From: Dillenia suffruticosa
Taxonomy: Eukaryota; Streptophyta; Magnoliopsida; Dilleniales; Dilleniaceae
Direction: 5' to 3'
DNA: 64,000 nt
NCBI GenBank assembly: GCA_033439265.1
Contig: JAVTVX010000034.1
Coordinates: forward strand, 261,001 to 325,000
Notes under the pieces: generated by a model
The model's input: the letters and a program-made list of their open reading frames with translations, nothing else
The model's database searches: none
What the model was told of the DNA's origin: nothing
Shown: positions 63,201-64,000 of the stretch, piece by piece
Layout of the letters: each line of letters opens with the position of its first letter
Numbering within the stretch: position 1 is the stretch's first letter
Position numbers and translations under genes: made by a program

Positions 63201-64000
63201 GTATACTCTATTTACGATAGAGACTGACCTTGTGGGATGCTCAGTCGCAATTCGGGAGTGTTTGACTTTAGAAATTTATGAAAGACTTAAGGGTTGTGAC
63301 AGATAATGGGAGGTTAGTGATAATTATTATGATAATCAAACCCTCATTGCCAACAACCGAGACACATTGATACCGGTGACCGCTCTGTGAGAGACTTTAC
63401 CGAGAAAGGTATTGTGATATCTAAGTACATATTGATATACAGCATGATGACTGATCCTTTCAGAAAATCAATTGTGAGAGATTCTTTTGTAAGACAAGAA
63501 ATCATTGGGTTTAGTATATTTGAACATTTATCATTATGTACTATTTTAGATACTTATTGAAATATATGACATGTATGTATTATTGGATCACAAGATATTG
63601 TGATATATTGTAATAAAAAATGTGTCAGGCAGGCATGGTCGACTCTCTTACACAAGTGACCACCTCCGTCTCTTAGTGAATGGAGATGAGACGATTTGTA
63701 GTTGTAAGAGGCTTTGAGAGTGGCTCTACTAGAATATAAGTCGCATTAATATGTGTTCAGGATGACCGATATGGAAATACCTACATCTATATTGTCTGTA
63801 AGTAGTCAGATCTGAGATTTCAAATATCACCTATAATTAGTGATATTGTCTCTGAGATACTTTCTCTTAAATCTATGGGTAAAGTCTTATGTGTAGATTG
63901 AGTCCCATATCTGCACAGTGTTAGAGAAATTTGACATATGCCTTTTGAGAGATGGGAGAATAATACTGTGGCACGTGTTTCATACCACGTATGATGAGAC

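Larger units (their letters stand above)
58851..64000 (+). mobile_element. Ty1/Copia LTR retrotransposon fossil, copy B (right end outside window)
   Basis: Second copy of the 1-5393 family, same orientation. Parts recognised are a 5' LTR (about 58851-59286), a primer binding site (TGATATCAGAG at 59288), a long leader and gag region with a GC-rich stretch (59620-60240), a zinc-knuckle region near 61220-61280, a GAG-pre-integrase region (around 61760-61900, MINRLATIGLLNPLT), weaker later pol traces, and the shared 3' non-coding region beginning near 63500. It runs off the window before any 3' LTR. It is broken, with many breaks. Confidence 0.8.

Overview
The window looks like nuclear DNA of a flowering plant, probably a eudicot. 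It is AT-rich, it holds GT-AG-spliced genes whose protein relatives are plant genes, and most of the rest is old plant-type transposable elements (Ty1/Copia, Tat-type and chromovirus-type Ty3/Gypsy, L1 and RTE LINEs, a CACTA DNA transposon). No prokaryotic, plastid or CRISPR-like feature was seen.

Two host genes are well supported. On the minus strand at 10270-21041 is a 12-exon gene for a 392-residue AIMP1/Arc1p-like tRNA-binding cofactor; all twelve exons join in frame across GT-AG introns. On the plus strand at 46010-49420 is a two-exon, 969-residue leucine-rich-repeat receptor kinase of the IRK type, with HYN in place of the kinase HRD motif. A third, unrecognised exon-like stretch lies on the minus strand at 57137-58030.

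Layout: 1-5393 is a Ty1/Copia fossil running in from the left, abutting a broken L1 LINE (5394-8583, minus). 8584-10269 is unassigned flank. The AIMP1-like gene fills 10270-21041, with an RTE LINE (12165-14630) inserted antisense in its last-but-one intron, between a 12-bp target duplication. 22075-36543 is best read as one old Tat-type Gypsy element (minus) with a chromovirus (23053-30762, plus) nested inside. 36916-42339 is a CACTA transposon with clear terminal inverted repeats, a TAC target duplication, subterminal GCGACGAA repeats, a GC-rich hairpin repeat and a decayed Transposase_24 gene. 42343-45350 is intergenic and upstream of IRK. 51387-57115 is a Copia element (minus) interrupted by a Gypsy-type non-autonomous element (51949-56388); both have exact 5-bp target duplications. 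58851-64000 is a second copy of the 1-5393 Copia family, in the same orientation, running out of the window.

The genes do not form a pathway together: one is a translation cofactor, the other a cell-surface receptor. I did not find a clearly new biological system. The best leads are the hairpin repeat array inside the CACTA element, the tandem-repeat core shared by two different Gypsy elements (93-bp versus 66-bp periods, the latter open as a 22-residue repeat), and the two nested insertions. Exon borders were read by eye; identities rest on remembered family sequences, not on a search.
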